Source: Straminergon stramineum (taxonomy: Eukaryota; Streptophyta; Bryopsida; Hypnales; Calliergonaceae). Taken from it: a stretch of DNA of 64,000 nucleotides. The DNA lies in assembly GCA_963920665.1 (NCBI GenBank), contig OY987272.1:8437001-8501000 (forward strand). The letters are read 5' to 3'. The notes under the pieces are model-generated. The model was not told where the DNA came from. It saw nothing but the letters and a program-made list of their open reading frames with translations, and did no database searches. Shown piece by piece: positions 48,994-59,617 of this stretch (positions within the stretch are counted from its first letter, which is position 1; the number at the start of each line of letters is the position of its first letter). The position numbers were made by a program, and so were the translations under genes.

Positions 48994-51560
48994 ACCCCTA
49001 AAAGATCAGGCTTTCAAATTTCGAACAACGTACGAATACAAACACATCCCAAGCATGCAAAAATGTATTTTTTCATCCATCAATTCTTTTTGAAGATTCT
49101 TGTGTTAGTTTTTTAACATTTGTATAGTATAGATTGTAAGATTTTTACTTTGCAAATATTCTAGAATTCAAAGAATATTAGGAGGTGTGGTTTATATATT
49201 GCGAGGTGTGGTTTATAAAAGGAATATTTTTAATTCCAAAAATTATCCTTCTAAAATAAATTGAATCAAAAAGTAAAATAAAAATCTTCAAAAATCATTG
49301 TGATCAAAACTCAACATTTTGAACTAAAAAGGGGGAAAATTCTTGTAAAAAGTTCCAATATGCAATCAACAATCAATTTTAGAAAGAATTTTTAATTGTT
49401 GGTTTGTATACGAATGGATCTAGTTACATGGAATGATACGGTCAATGCATCGTATTTTAGAGCTAATATTCGAGAGTCATTGTTAAATTATCTTTCTCAG
49501 TTTCATTTTAGAATGCCGTACATGAAGGTATGATTTGGCACTCATGCACGAAAACTAAATTTCCACCTCACATTCTTCACGGGCCACATTACCACATACC
49601 ATTTACAAGATGACACGTGTTACTTTTTTTTACAAGAATGACTTAATTTTTCACCTTCACGTAGAGTACATCTTCACAATTTTAGAAATCTACGCTAAGC
49701 CTTGGTTCCCTTTTCATGGGACCCAAAAGATAAATACCAAAAGAAAATAGCGCATAAAACTCAAAAAAAATCCCCACTGTTGGCATGAGCACATGCATCC
49801 CAAGTCTCCTAATGTTATTCTTTTCTAAGAGAAAATGGAGATTTGATGATTGTACCTATGCAAAGAAGGAAACGTATATTGCACAAATGTTTTCATTTTT
49901 ATCTATTTTAACCCCAAAACACAACCACGTGTCAACTCATCACTGGTGGAGATGCTTTTCAATCGGGGATTCCGCTGGTGTTTCTGGGAGTGGAGGTCAA
50001 CATGGGCAAAAGATAAAGACGGGGTGGGGCATCATGGCTGTGGCTGCTGCTGAAGCCATTCATTTCTATTCGTGACTTCTTGGTAGCACTTGAGTTGGAT
50101 AAGTCCTTTTTCCTTTTCCCACTTCAGGACCCACTTTCTTTCCGAGTCTGGGAGAGGAAAAAAGAAATGGGGAAAGAAAAAAAAGAAAAAGAAATTGATG
50201 GGTCCAGCAAGGCAAAAGGCTCTACCCATGTGGCAAAACTTCATGTTGTCGAAAAGGTGGGCAGGTTTATTACTTGTTTAGAAGGCTTCGGTGGATTGAA
50301 GGATGGACTTTCGTGCACCTAGAAGCAACCAAAAAGACTTGCATAAAAAAAACAGTTTTTAAAAAAAAATTTGGATGTTGATATCAAAGTGTATAATAGT
50401 TGTAAGGGGAGGATTGGAATGTAGGTAGATTAGCCTATTCATATTAGTTTCCCAATTACGACATCTATGGGACCTTCATGTTTGCACAATAGATGTCATC
50501 CATTTCTGCAAAGTGTGTAATTCGTTTTCTTTGGGCAAGCAATTGGGTGCTATTAGATGATAATGATATCAGGTTCATATCTACTTTGTGGATGGAAAAT
50601 GGATTGATAGAGATGTGGTTCATTAATTAAATGTTGGTTCATGTGGTTTTCTTTGTGAAGAAATACATGGTGTTTTTTTAAGATACCTTAAACCATGCAT
50701 GATTGTTAACAACTTGTATACTAAAAATTTGACAAACTAGTCAATCAAAGAAGTACATTGGTATCAAGCAAACAAGGAACATGTCAAATAAGTACCTTCT
50801 ACGTATGATTGAGTGTTTGATTTTATTTGCAAATGGTCTTATTTACTAGTGAATTTTTTTGAGCTGAAGCGATGAAAATATTATAAAATTAGATGTTAAT
50901 GACACCTTATAAAGTTGTACTCACTTGATTTTTTAAGATGAAATGATTATTGTATTAATTTGTTTATTCAAATGAATTTCAATTGTGTTTGTATATAAGG
51001 ATATTTTTGGGTTGCTCATATTTTATTGCTAATAGGGGGTAAATAATTCCTAATTGACTATTAATAAATAGGTGAGAGAGGTCAAATAGTGATAGAATCC
51101 AATACTAATTTGGATGACTTTAGGATAATTCATGTAAACATTTGGCTAGATTTTACACAAACAATAGATGAATGTAGATGTTTAATCATTATGTATAAAC
51201 AAACAATTATACATGAAGCTCAAGGTCTCTTTCACGAACCTTGAATATATAAAATAGTTGTCAAAAAATTTATACAACCATTTTTTCAAAAATAAAAAGT
51301 TTTGTATGCTAAATGAAAAGAATATTTCAAATATATATAATCTACCAAACCATATTTTTCAGAATGTGCTAACTCTACCCTTCACTTATGGTAGTAGCAA
51401 AGGTGTAAAAAGAATAAAAATCCAATAAATTCTATAATTAAATGCAAGGAGATTTAGAAGTTCAAATAAATAAGCAAAAAAATAAAAATAAAATTTCATG
51501 AATCTACAATTTACTTTGATCCAAGTCATCTCACTTTTATAGCTACAATTAACTTGCCAT
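48994..51560. other. Intergenic DNA without a recognised gene
   Basis: 49930-50330 is somewhat richer in GC and open in several frames, but nothing matches a known protein and no splice-compatible model emerges. The remainder is AT-rich. Confidence 0.4.
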
Positions 51561-52138
51561 TTAACTCCTAAACGTCCAGATTCATCTCCAGAATTGACAA
51601 TTTGAAAAAAATCATTATAAAGTACTATTTGGAAGCATATTTTGGAATTCATATACAAATGAAAGTTGTAGATTTCGATTTGTAGATTCCATTTGTATGG
51701 TTAGATTCACTAGGGCAATCACTAATCTTTTTTTTTATAAATTTGAAAGAGAATTTCCAAAATTCCTTCAAAATTTGATTACAAGAAAAATATCATCAAT
51801 TTTTAAGTAGAATTTGTTGGAATGGATTTGAAATGAGGTTCTCTTCACATGGTGATTTTTTCAAATTTTTGTGTTCTTAAAAGCTTTGACCTCATTTTGG
51901 CATATTTTGTTTTGAACTGAAGTCGATGCAATTTGACCACTTGACATCCTTGCACACTTGCAATTTCAAAAAAATATGTACTTAAGACACACCAAATCCA
52001 ACCATTAGATAGAACAACAACTCGATAACATATCTCCACAAATTATAATAACTTTCATCCAAATAGTTAGGAGGATGAAACTTGAATTTCAATCTGTTCA
52101 TTGTCCAGAAAATAGACGTTAGAGCTCTGAGGGGTTAA
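51561..52138 (+). mobile_element. 578-bp TTAA-bounded element
   Basis: Begins TTAACTCCTAAACGTCCAG and ends CTCTGAGGGGTTAA. The right half matches 11740-11900. End similarity covers only about 8 bp, so this is less secure than the other members. Confidence 0.55.
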
Positions 52139-53255
52139 CATGTAGCCAAGTCACATGTGTTAAAGCAAATTGCCTTTATACTATATCATATGATTTTATT
52201 TATTTTTAAATTCAATACATCTAGGAAATTCATAATGGAGTGGAACTAAGTGCATGGTAGAAATTTTTAAAAAGAAGAGATATACATGTATTATTTTATG
52301 CATTGAATACTATTAACATCATCATTAAACATTTTCTATAAAAAAAAAATCCAACATTCATTTCATTTGAAACATACTCATCATTAAGTTTCTTTGCCAT
52401 CTAAATGGTAATTAAAAATCATGCACTTCAATCATTCAATTACTTCGAACATTGAAAGCTTGAGTGTAGAAGGTCAACTCCAAACAATTTGCCAATTCGA
52501 AGCATCTAGGAATGTGCCCATTGCATTATTTGAATCTCACCCCAAATCCTAGATACTTAAAGACTCATGTGGATGAGAAGAATTTAACTCAAGCCAAGGT
52601 TCATGATATTTTTTGAGTTTACTAGCTATTTTCTATTAGTTTCCATATTGAAATGTTTACAAGTACCAAGTCCATATTTTCCTCTAGTTTTTTTTACTCT
52701 AAATAAAAATTTAATAGATTTTTTCACTATTTTTTTCTTAGGGATATTTTCAAATTGCAACCAATTTTTTTTTCGAATTCCACCTGCTAACAATGAACTA
52801 ACAATGAACTAGCCATTCTCCCGAGGACATTGACCTAATCCTCCCCAAGACTGTTTACAGTAGAATTTTAGAACACATCAACATTCCTCAAAATTATTTC
52901 AATTTGCATTATTGTGCTACAATTATTTGAACATGGATCACTCAAATGAACGAGCTAAGTTATCAATAAAATTGAGCCAGTCTTGAGCAAGAGATTTTCC
53001 AATGTGTTTTTTTGTTCATATATTTGAGTATTTATTTAGCTGTTCTCATGCATACAACTAATTTGACTTGCAATTTATAAAAAATATTAAAAATCCATAT
53101 GTTACATATCACATGTCCTTTCTTGAAATTTGATAAGTTTTAAATGTAAAAAACAGCTTCTTCATGTGGTTTACTTATTTTTAAAATTTTTAAAATTTTT
53201 TTAGTTGTCAATATTGTGGAATCGTTGCTGTGGTTTGTTCTTGAGAGTTGAATTG
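52139..53255. other. AT-rich intergenic DNA without a recognised gene
   Basis: Random short frames only. No bounded repeat was recognised. Confidence 0.4.
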
Positions 53256-53585
53256 TAAGGTAGAAGGTCCATAAAGCGACTTTCTAAGAGCTGAAACTGA
53301 ATTTGGGGGAGGCGAAACTTCTTGAAATATTTTTGAAGTAAATTTTCCTTGAAAGACAAGTGGTATTAACATCTAACCTAAGTCGTTTCAGAATTTTTGG
53401 AACTTCGTGGAATTAGTTATGAATTTTGAAGTTGAAATGGCATAGGGATCTAAAACCACTCACCTCCTCAAATGTACACTTTTGATACATTCTTGTAAAG
53501 ATGAGAAAGCAACATGTACAAAGAGTGTACATTTGAGGAGGTGGGCAGATTTAGAGCTTGAGCAAAATTCGAGCCTCCTATCTTA
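53256..53585. mobile_element. TA-flanked AGGT-type MITE, 330 bp
   Basis: Second copy of 17187-17514, collinear from end to end. Ends TAAGGTAGAAGG and CCTCCTATCTTA; TA flanks both sides. The internal ACCTCCTCAAATGTACAC hairpin is retained. Confidence 0.8.
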
Positions 53586-53729
53586 ATCAAATCATTCCCT
53601 AATTGAAATATATTTCCAATTGTAAGGTACTTTGAATACTTCAAAAATGATATGTCTTCATCACTAACAAAATTTGATGTCTATTTTTACTTTCAAGTAA
53701 AAATACTGAAAAGCGATTTATTTAGGGTT

Positions 53730-54139
53730 TACGATAGGAGCACCCAAAATCAACATTGTACCCAATGGCATCACTTTCTATGAAAGGCAATGATTCTAGA
53801 ACCTAAATTTAGGTAGACTATAGATAGCTTATCATTTTGGTTAGCACACAATAAACTATCTATGATCTATCTAGAATTAGGTTCTGAAATAACTACCATC
53901 ACTAGTAGAAAACAATGTTTCAACCCACAAAAATCCATTGACATCTTTTTGTGTTTTCTATGAAAAAACGGAAAATTTACATTGACTACAACACAATTTT
54001 CAGAAATCTGCGTTCTATACAATGTAGTTTTTAAAAAACATCAACTAGTTTATGTTGTCAGAAACACTATTTTCTACTAGTGCATCTCTTAAAAGTGACA
54101 TCATTGGGTACAATATTGGTTTTGGGTGCTCCCACCTTA
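53730..54139. mobile_element. Fold-back element with about 43-bp inverted ends, split by a CACTA insertion
   Basis: The left GGAGCACCCAAAATCAACAT is mirrored on the right by its near-complement ending GGGTGCTCC, and the similarity continues through CATTGTACCCAATG to CACTTT. The outer borders are TA-type, as in the AGGT family. Removing the inserted 183-bp CACTA element and one copy of its 3-bp target leaves about 224 bp. Confidence 0.7.
53900..54082. mobile_element. 183-bp non-autonomous CACTA element, nested
   Basis: Ends CACTAGTAGAAAACAATGTT and its inverse AACACTATTTTCTACTAGTG. CAT stands on both sides (53897-53899 and 54083-54085), the 3-bp target duplication expected of CACTA (En/Spm). 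The interior matches 35979-36184. No coding capacity. Confidence 0.85.
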
Positions 54140-54711
54140 CAACTTAGAAATGCATTGATGATTATACTTTCTACTTATAAAACATTAAAATTCAATGTCG
54201 GGACTTTTAGTTATGAATAATTGTTGAGGTTGGTACTTAATGTTGTTATGTTTTATCCTTAAGACAAATCCTACTAATGGTGAGAAAAAAAATACCATGT
54301 AGACCATGAAAATTAAATAATTTTCAAAATACAAATGGAGTAGTTGAAAATTAAAATATAATAATGTTGGCTTGCTTATTTGAGATGAGTATGAATGCAA
54401 TGTCAATTATGCATGACAAAAAGTAGGAATTATACTTTACTTAATGGAAAAATCTTTGAACGGCACAATAGATAGTTTGTAAGAATATTGGCCTTTATTG
54501 CACAAACTCCACATATCCTACTCTATACATCCATTTTCAATAGTTAGATAGTCAATAAATGTTATAAAGATTAAGAAAATTTATATTATAAGAATATTGA
54601 ATCTTCTTTAGATTCCCCATAGACAAGAAGAACTTTAACAAAAAGTTTAGATGATCTATAAATAGAAAGCATATTCAAATGCATGCTTATTTATTAGGAT
54701 GATTTTAGGTA

Positions 54712-55000
54712 TAAGGTGTCTCCCCAAACACACCACCTACCCTAAACCACCATCATTACCCAATGTACATCTCTAAAATCAATATGTGCCTATGTGAAAG
54801 AAACAATTTCAGCAACCTCTACAAAAAAAACTTTGTCCTTTCATAACTTTTGCATATAATATCCAAATGTTGTGTTCTTTAGTACTTTAGAAACACCCTT
54901 CACTTTCCAACCAAAAAAATGTGTAAATTTGACAACTCTACTAATACATTACTACCTAGGTACTATAGCAAAAAATAGCGGTTTGGAGGGTGTCCACCTA
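54712..55000. mobile_element. TA-flanked AGGT-type MITE, 289 bp
   Basis: Begins TAAGGTGTCTCCCCAAACAC and ends GGTTTGGAGGGTGTCCACCTA. The central block ATAACTTTTGCATATAATATC is shared with about 56866-57130, a more eroded copy ending GGTGTATCTACCTTA. Confidence 0.55.
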
Positions 55001-55015
55001 AGTTCTCTCAACTTT

Positions 55016-55419
55016 TAAGGTAGAGGTACCTATTTCAAACTCACCCCCCTATGATGGCTTTATAAGGTGACTTATAGTAGACAACAATTGGATGAATTGT
55101 TCATTACAAAAGATTCTCCTTTCCCACCTCCTCATCCACTCAACTCATTTTCCCCTCCTTGATTAGGGAGAAGTTCCAAAGCTAACCGTTATAGGTGAGA
55201 AGCTACGAGATTGAGATGGATCATCTGAATGAAAAATCCACAATCATATTGAATAAAATTTCTATTCTTGAGAAGAAAAAATCTTCTTTTTTGTTTCTTT
55301 TTGTTTCTTCCTCATCCTTAGTGTTTCCACCCACATTGAGCTCATGATTTCTCAACAAAATTCCCCATATCCTACATGATGAAATGCTTAAGTTATTCGT
55401 TATAGGTACCTCTACCTTG
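55016..55419. mobile_element. TA-flanked AGGT-type MITE, about 404 bp
   Basis: The left AGGTAGAGGTACCTAT is mirrored exactly at the right end (16 bp); left TA flank present, right flank decayed to TG. The right 120 bp are repeated at about 55520-55640 and again at 57120-57260, so parts of this element are present three times. Confidence 0.7.
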
Positions 55420-55646
55420 TTAGTAACCTAAGAAATTCCCATACCGTACTAGAGGTAGCCGTTGTGGTAGAAGAAATATTTTTCTTTTTTCTTTTTTCCT
55501 CATCCTTAGTATTTTTGTCCACATTGAGCTTGATTTCTCAACAAAATTCCCCATATCCTACATGCTAAAATAAAGTGCTTCAGTTATTTATTACATGTAC
55601 CTCTACCTTGTTAGTTACCTAAGAAAATCCCATCCCATATTGGAGG

Positions 55647-56783
55647 TAAGGAAGGCAACCCATTCCTAATCACCACCTCCTTTTGGCAATATAGAGTGAT
55701 CTCTTTCTGTGTAGGAGGAGATGACAATGATCAAATACAACACAACTCCCCATGTAGTTGTGGCACATTGTGATTGTTTTACAACACTCTCAATCCTTGG
55801 TGGATTTTGCAACCAGCCTTTGTGGGAAACACGAAGGTCTACATGACCAAAGTGGGAGGAATGGAATCTTCCACTCAAAAATTTATAGTATTTATGTTTT
55901 GAAAAATAAAAATCTAGAAAATTATGGAAACCTTCCCAACTCTATTTTTGCACACTAGAAAATCCCCCCCTCCAAGAAACTCACCCTCTAGATAGGTGTA
56001 ACCACTTAACCCTAGATTGCTGCCAACGCCATTCTGTGGCGTTTGGATGACAATCCAAGGTCCTGTGAAGAGATTAAAAGCATTTTTTTCATCCTTTTTT
56101 TTGTTGTTGACCTTTGATGTTGAGTTACAAAGAATATCCAATTGAATTTTTTGTTTAACTAGTGTTTGTTTTCATGTAGTTGAGAAGTAAGTTAAAAAGA
56201 CGGATGCCAAAATTTGCTATTTCAGTGTATTTTGAGGAGTTGTTGCTCCTTGCTCTAAATCTGAAATTTCTCCAAAAAAAATGATATTTTTTGAGTTTGA
56301 GACCAACTAACGAAATGAAGTTCATCTACTCTAGTTTCTACTCCAATTCGAATTTTGGAAAAATTCGTAATATTGAATATTTTATTATAGTTTGAACTAT
56401 GGATGTATTTTCAATATCCATGTCATTCTAATTATAGAATGACATGGAAATTGAGTTTACACCATGATGTTTGTCACTGTAATTTACACACATGGTGAAA
56501 TTTTCAGATTTTTTGAAAAAAAATTCTATTTAATATGATTTTTTCTTCATTCTTTTTCAAAAATTCTCACAAAAATCAGTTTTCCTCAAAAAAATCTAAT
56601 TTTTTTGTGAAGTAGAGAAGACATGTAATATCATCTCTGAAAAATAAATATAAATTTTTTCATCCATATCTATTCCAAAATGGCAACAAACTAATAGTGA
56701 TAAGCAACAAGGCTTTGAATCAGTGGTTGTAGGTCCATCCGTCCTTTGGGGGTTAAGTGGTTGGAAATGCGTTGCCTCCCTTA
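55647..56783. mobile_element. TA-flanked AGGT-type MITE carrying a nested TTAA element
   Basis: Outer ends TAAGGAAGGCAACCCATTCC and GCGTTGCCTCCCTTA are inverted and TA-flanked. Without the inserted piece (56006-56756) it is about 390 bp, matching its relatives of 359 and 383 bp at 58737 and 28257, with which it shares GTAGTTGTGGCACAT. Confidence 0.7.
56006..56756. mobile_element. 751-bp TTAA-bounded element nested in a MITE
   Basis: Left end TTAACCCTAGATTGC; right end GTCCTTTGGGGGTTAA, the latter clearly of the CCCC-AAAGGAC family. The relative at 28257-28639 has a single TTAA at the equivalent place, which makes the TTAA duplication visible. Internal pieces near 56450-56600 resemble, inverted, the repeat at 17565 and 25385. 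Non-coding. Confidence 0.75.
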
Positions 56784-57260
56784 GCCATTGTGGGATATAA
56801 AACAATCTTTTTTTTTATTCCTCATCCTTAGTGTTTCTGTCCATGATGAACGTGTACAATGAGTACTCCCAAAATCGCCTTGTGTCTAAAAGTGCCATCT
56901 ACAGCAGCTGAACATTTCTAAATTTAGTTATGTACCTATTTGCATAGAGCACTTTTAGAAACAAACTTTGACTATAAATAACTTTTGCATATAATATCCA
57001 AATGAGGTGTTCTTTGGTGCATTGAAACCTCCTTTCTCTTGCCAACAAGGAAATATAAATATCTGATCAGCCCAATAATAGTAACAATGCTCAGTAACAA
57101 CTTTTGGCGCTTTTGGGTGTATCTACCTTAATTTCTCAACAAAATTTCCCCATGTCCTACATGCCAAAATAAAATGCTTAAGTTATCCATTACAGGTACC
57201 TCTCTCTACCTTGTTCGTAACCTCAGCGGAAATTCCCATCCCGTACTGGAGGTGGTAGCC

Positions 57261-58265
57261 GTTGCGTTACGGGGGAAGTCAGCAACTTTCCTGAGTAATA
57301 TAAAGTTCCCCATCTGGAACCAGAATGGCCCTTAGGAGTGGCATGGAACTGCAGAAGGAGGATCCAAGAGAATCCACTCCAGTCAGGACACTTGCAGATT
57401 TTCCTTCTTCAGTTTCATACTGGGCAAGGGGACTGTCAGAGCCCAGCCAATTGGTGCCGCGCCCCAAAACCAAGGACCAACAACTTATTAAGTTAAGTTA
57501 GAGGAGGTTTTAGTAGCCTTCCGTAGTTTTCGATTTTAGGGCCACCCGGTTTTCACACTGTATGTCATGTCATGTCATATGCCACTTGCCAAAAGGGGGT
57601 GACTTCGAAAGACCACCACCTAACTTAACTTTACCCTGGAATGATGAGGTGGGGTGCTCTTGGTTTCTGCTGTAAGTTAATTGAATCTATGGTAGAACCT
57701 CCCATGACCAGCCAAGACCCATGGTCAATACATAGGTAATGAGAAATTCAACAGAGAGATGACCATTAAGTAATCATTATTTTTTTTGGTTTTTCATCAT
57801 CTTTCAGCCATCACTGTTATGACACATGTGCTTCATTTTGAGAGCCAAATTAATCTTTAAATGAGCAGTGATGGAAGAATCTATGTATTGGGGATGGGAG
57901 CAAGCCAACTTTTGGCTTCTGAAATTCATAACAATTTGAATTTTAGGAAAAAAATTATGAAAATTTGACAACACCCATCATTTGTGTCTCTCTACATGGC
58001 AAAAATTTAACAATGCCTTCTACTTCTCCAGATGATTCACAAAATGCTTAAGTGGTTGGTAATGGGCAGTTTTATTATATGTACTTCTGAAAAAAGAGAG
58101 AAAGGCCTTCAATGAGGGCTGACTCATGCCGAAGAAGAAGACTTTGCATGCTCCTACCTCTCACCATAAAAACAGTAGATGAAGAATTGTTTCTCTGTCT
58201 ATTAACGTAGAGAGATATTCTTCGCCATTCATTGGACAACTTTAATCCTCAGACTCACTCCTGGG
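57261..58265. other. Moderately GC-rich intergenic DNA without a gene
   Basis: 57230-57670 is richer in GC and has a minus-strand frame of 64 codons (57279-57473) with no recognisable domain. TAAGTTAAGTTA-like phrases occur as in the other GC-rich islands. Nothing else was recognised. Confidence 0.35.
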
Positions 58266-58636
58266 TTAATCCTTAAACGCCGGACCGGTGACCGTAAAAA
58301 ATCCTACTTTGGGGAACTGTGTGACATCATTCACTTTGTAAAAAATATTCAAAAATATTCATTGGGAGTCAAATTATTGTTAGAAGATCTCCCCTTTCTA
58401 CCCCTCATTCCAAAGATGAATAGTTGCACTTCTATCTTACACAAGACAATTCTTTGCCATTCATGAGACAAAAAATGTTCACCTTATCATTTATAGGTTC
58501 ACTCTGTAAGGATGTTACAAACCAAAATGATTCAATGAATGACTTCACTCTTTGATTACTGCACCTATTGGTCCAACAATTAGAGGATTTTGCAACACTA
58601 CCTTGGTCATAAGGGGTTGCATCCTCACAGGGTTAA
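58266..58636 (+). mobile_element. 371-bp TTAA-bounded composite element
   Basis: Begins TTAATCCTTAAACGCC and ends CACAGGGTTAA. The left 235 bp match 29755-29970 and the right 130 bp match the 153-bp type at 11968 inverted (CACCTATTGGTCCAA, ACCTTGGTCAT). Either a longer parental element or two adjacent insertions. Confidence 0.6.
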
Positions 58637-58736
58637 GTTAGGGTTGGCTTCCATGTGGATTAGGGCCCAGGTGAAGCCCACTGATCAATGGTGGAATGAG
58701 TATTCTAGAAGAAAAAAACAGACTCCCATTCTACCA

Positions 58737-59095
58737 TAAGGTAGCCAACCCATTTCCAACCACTTAAGCACTTATGCATATTTGGAGCAGAGTTTTTTTT
58801 AATGTAGAATTTTTTGCATGTATAAAATAGAGTTTAAAAGGATTTCATATTTTTCCAGAATTTATTATACAAAATGTAATTACTATGAATTTTTTCAGTG
58901 GAAGATTCTCTTTAACCTGTTATGGTGGTATAGAGCTTTCTATTTGTGACCATATGCTAATTGCAATATCGAGAGCCTATTGCAACCAATCATAATGCGA
59001 CACAACTACTTGGGAACTGCACTACAACTTCACGGAAAGAAAGCATTCTACATATTGGGAATGGGGAGGTGATCAGAAATGGGTTGGCTACCTTA
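58737..59095. mobile_element. TA-flanked AGGT-type MITE, 359 bp, perfect inverted ends
   Basis: TAAGGTAGCCAACCCATTTC at the left is mirrored without mismatch at the right end; TA flanks both sides. The best-preserved member of its group. An internal block, inverted, matches GTAGTTGTGGCACAT in 28257-28639 and 55647-56783. Confidence 0.85.
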
Positions 59096-59127
59096 AGTGG
59101 GTTTTTTTTAATGGTGCGAGCTTACTT

Positions 59128-59367
59128 TTGTACCCGCCATGTCCAGGACTGTCCATTACAGTGAGAGTCAATGGATGGCATGAAACAGACGATCACCTGC
59201 CAGGCAATAAGTTAAGCTCAACTGATGTGGAGACTACTCTCAGTGGGGACTCTGAAGGGTTCACTGTTGGGTTTTTTGATGACTCTGGAAATTTCACCCT
59301 CTTACGTGGCGGTGGAGGACAAAAAATTAAGCTGGGGTTCATGAATGATTTTCAAGGTTTCGTGTAG
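59128..59367 (+). other. GC-rich open frame of unknown origin
   Basis: The plus frame is open for 79 codons with protein-like composition (Gly, Asp, Ser, Thr, Phe), but it begins with TTG and has no ATG near its start. The following GAAA array begins at its stop codon. It might be a captured exon fragment beside the MITE ending at 59095, or chance. I do not recognise the sequence. Confidence 0.2.
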
Positions 59368-59386
59368 AAAGAAAGAAAGAAAGAAA
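59367..59386. repeat. GAAA microsatellite
   Basis: About five GAAA units at the end of the GC-rich open frame and just left of a TTAA-family fragment. Confidence 0.85.
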
Positions 59387-59457
59387 TAATGCACCTATTC
59401 ATCCAAAAATGGGATATTTGGGTGGCTGATTTCTGTAGTGACAAGTTGATCTCGTCC

Positions 59458-59617
59458 TTTACCCCCTTGATCTTTGAAGGATGCGCCCCCTTGATGACTT
59501 AGGTAGTCACCAAAATTGCTCCAAATACTAGACTAAAAGGAGCATTCTCTGTTGCTGTAATGAACAATGAAGTCATCTATCAACCACTTTTAGACCTCAA
59601 TGTCGTTTAAGGGTTAA
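59458..59617 (+). mobile_element. 160-bp TTAA-family miniature element
   Basis: Right end GTCGTTTAAGGGTTAA is clear; the left end is eroded to TTTACCCCCTTGATC. Collinear with 11968-12120 (GCTCCAA, AACAATGAAGTCATC). Confidence 0.6.
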
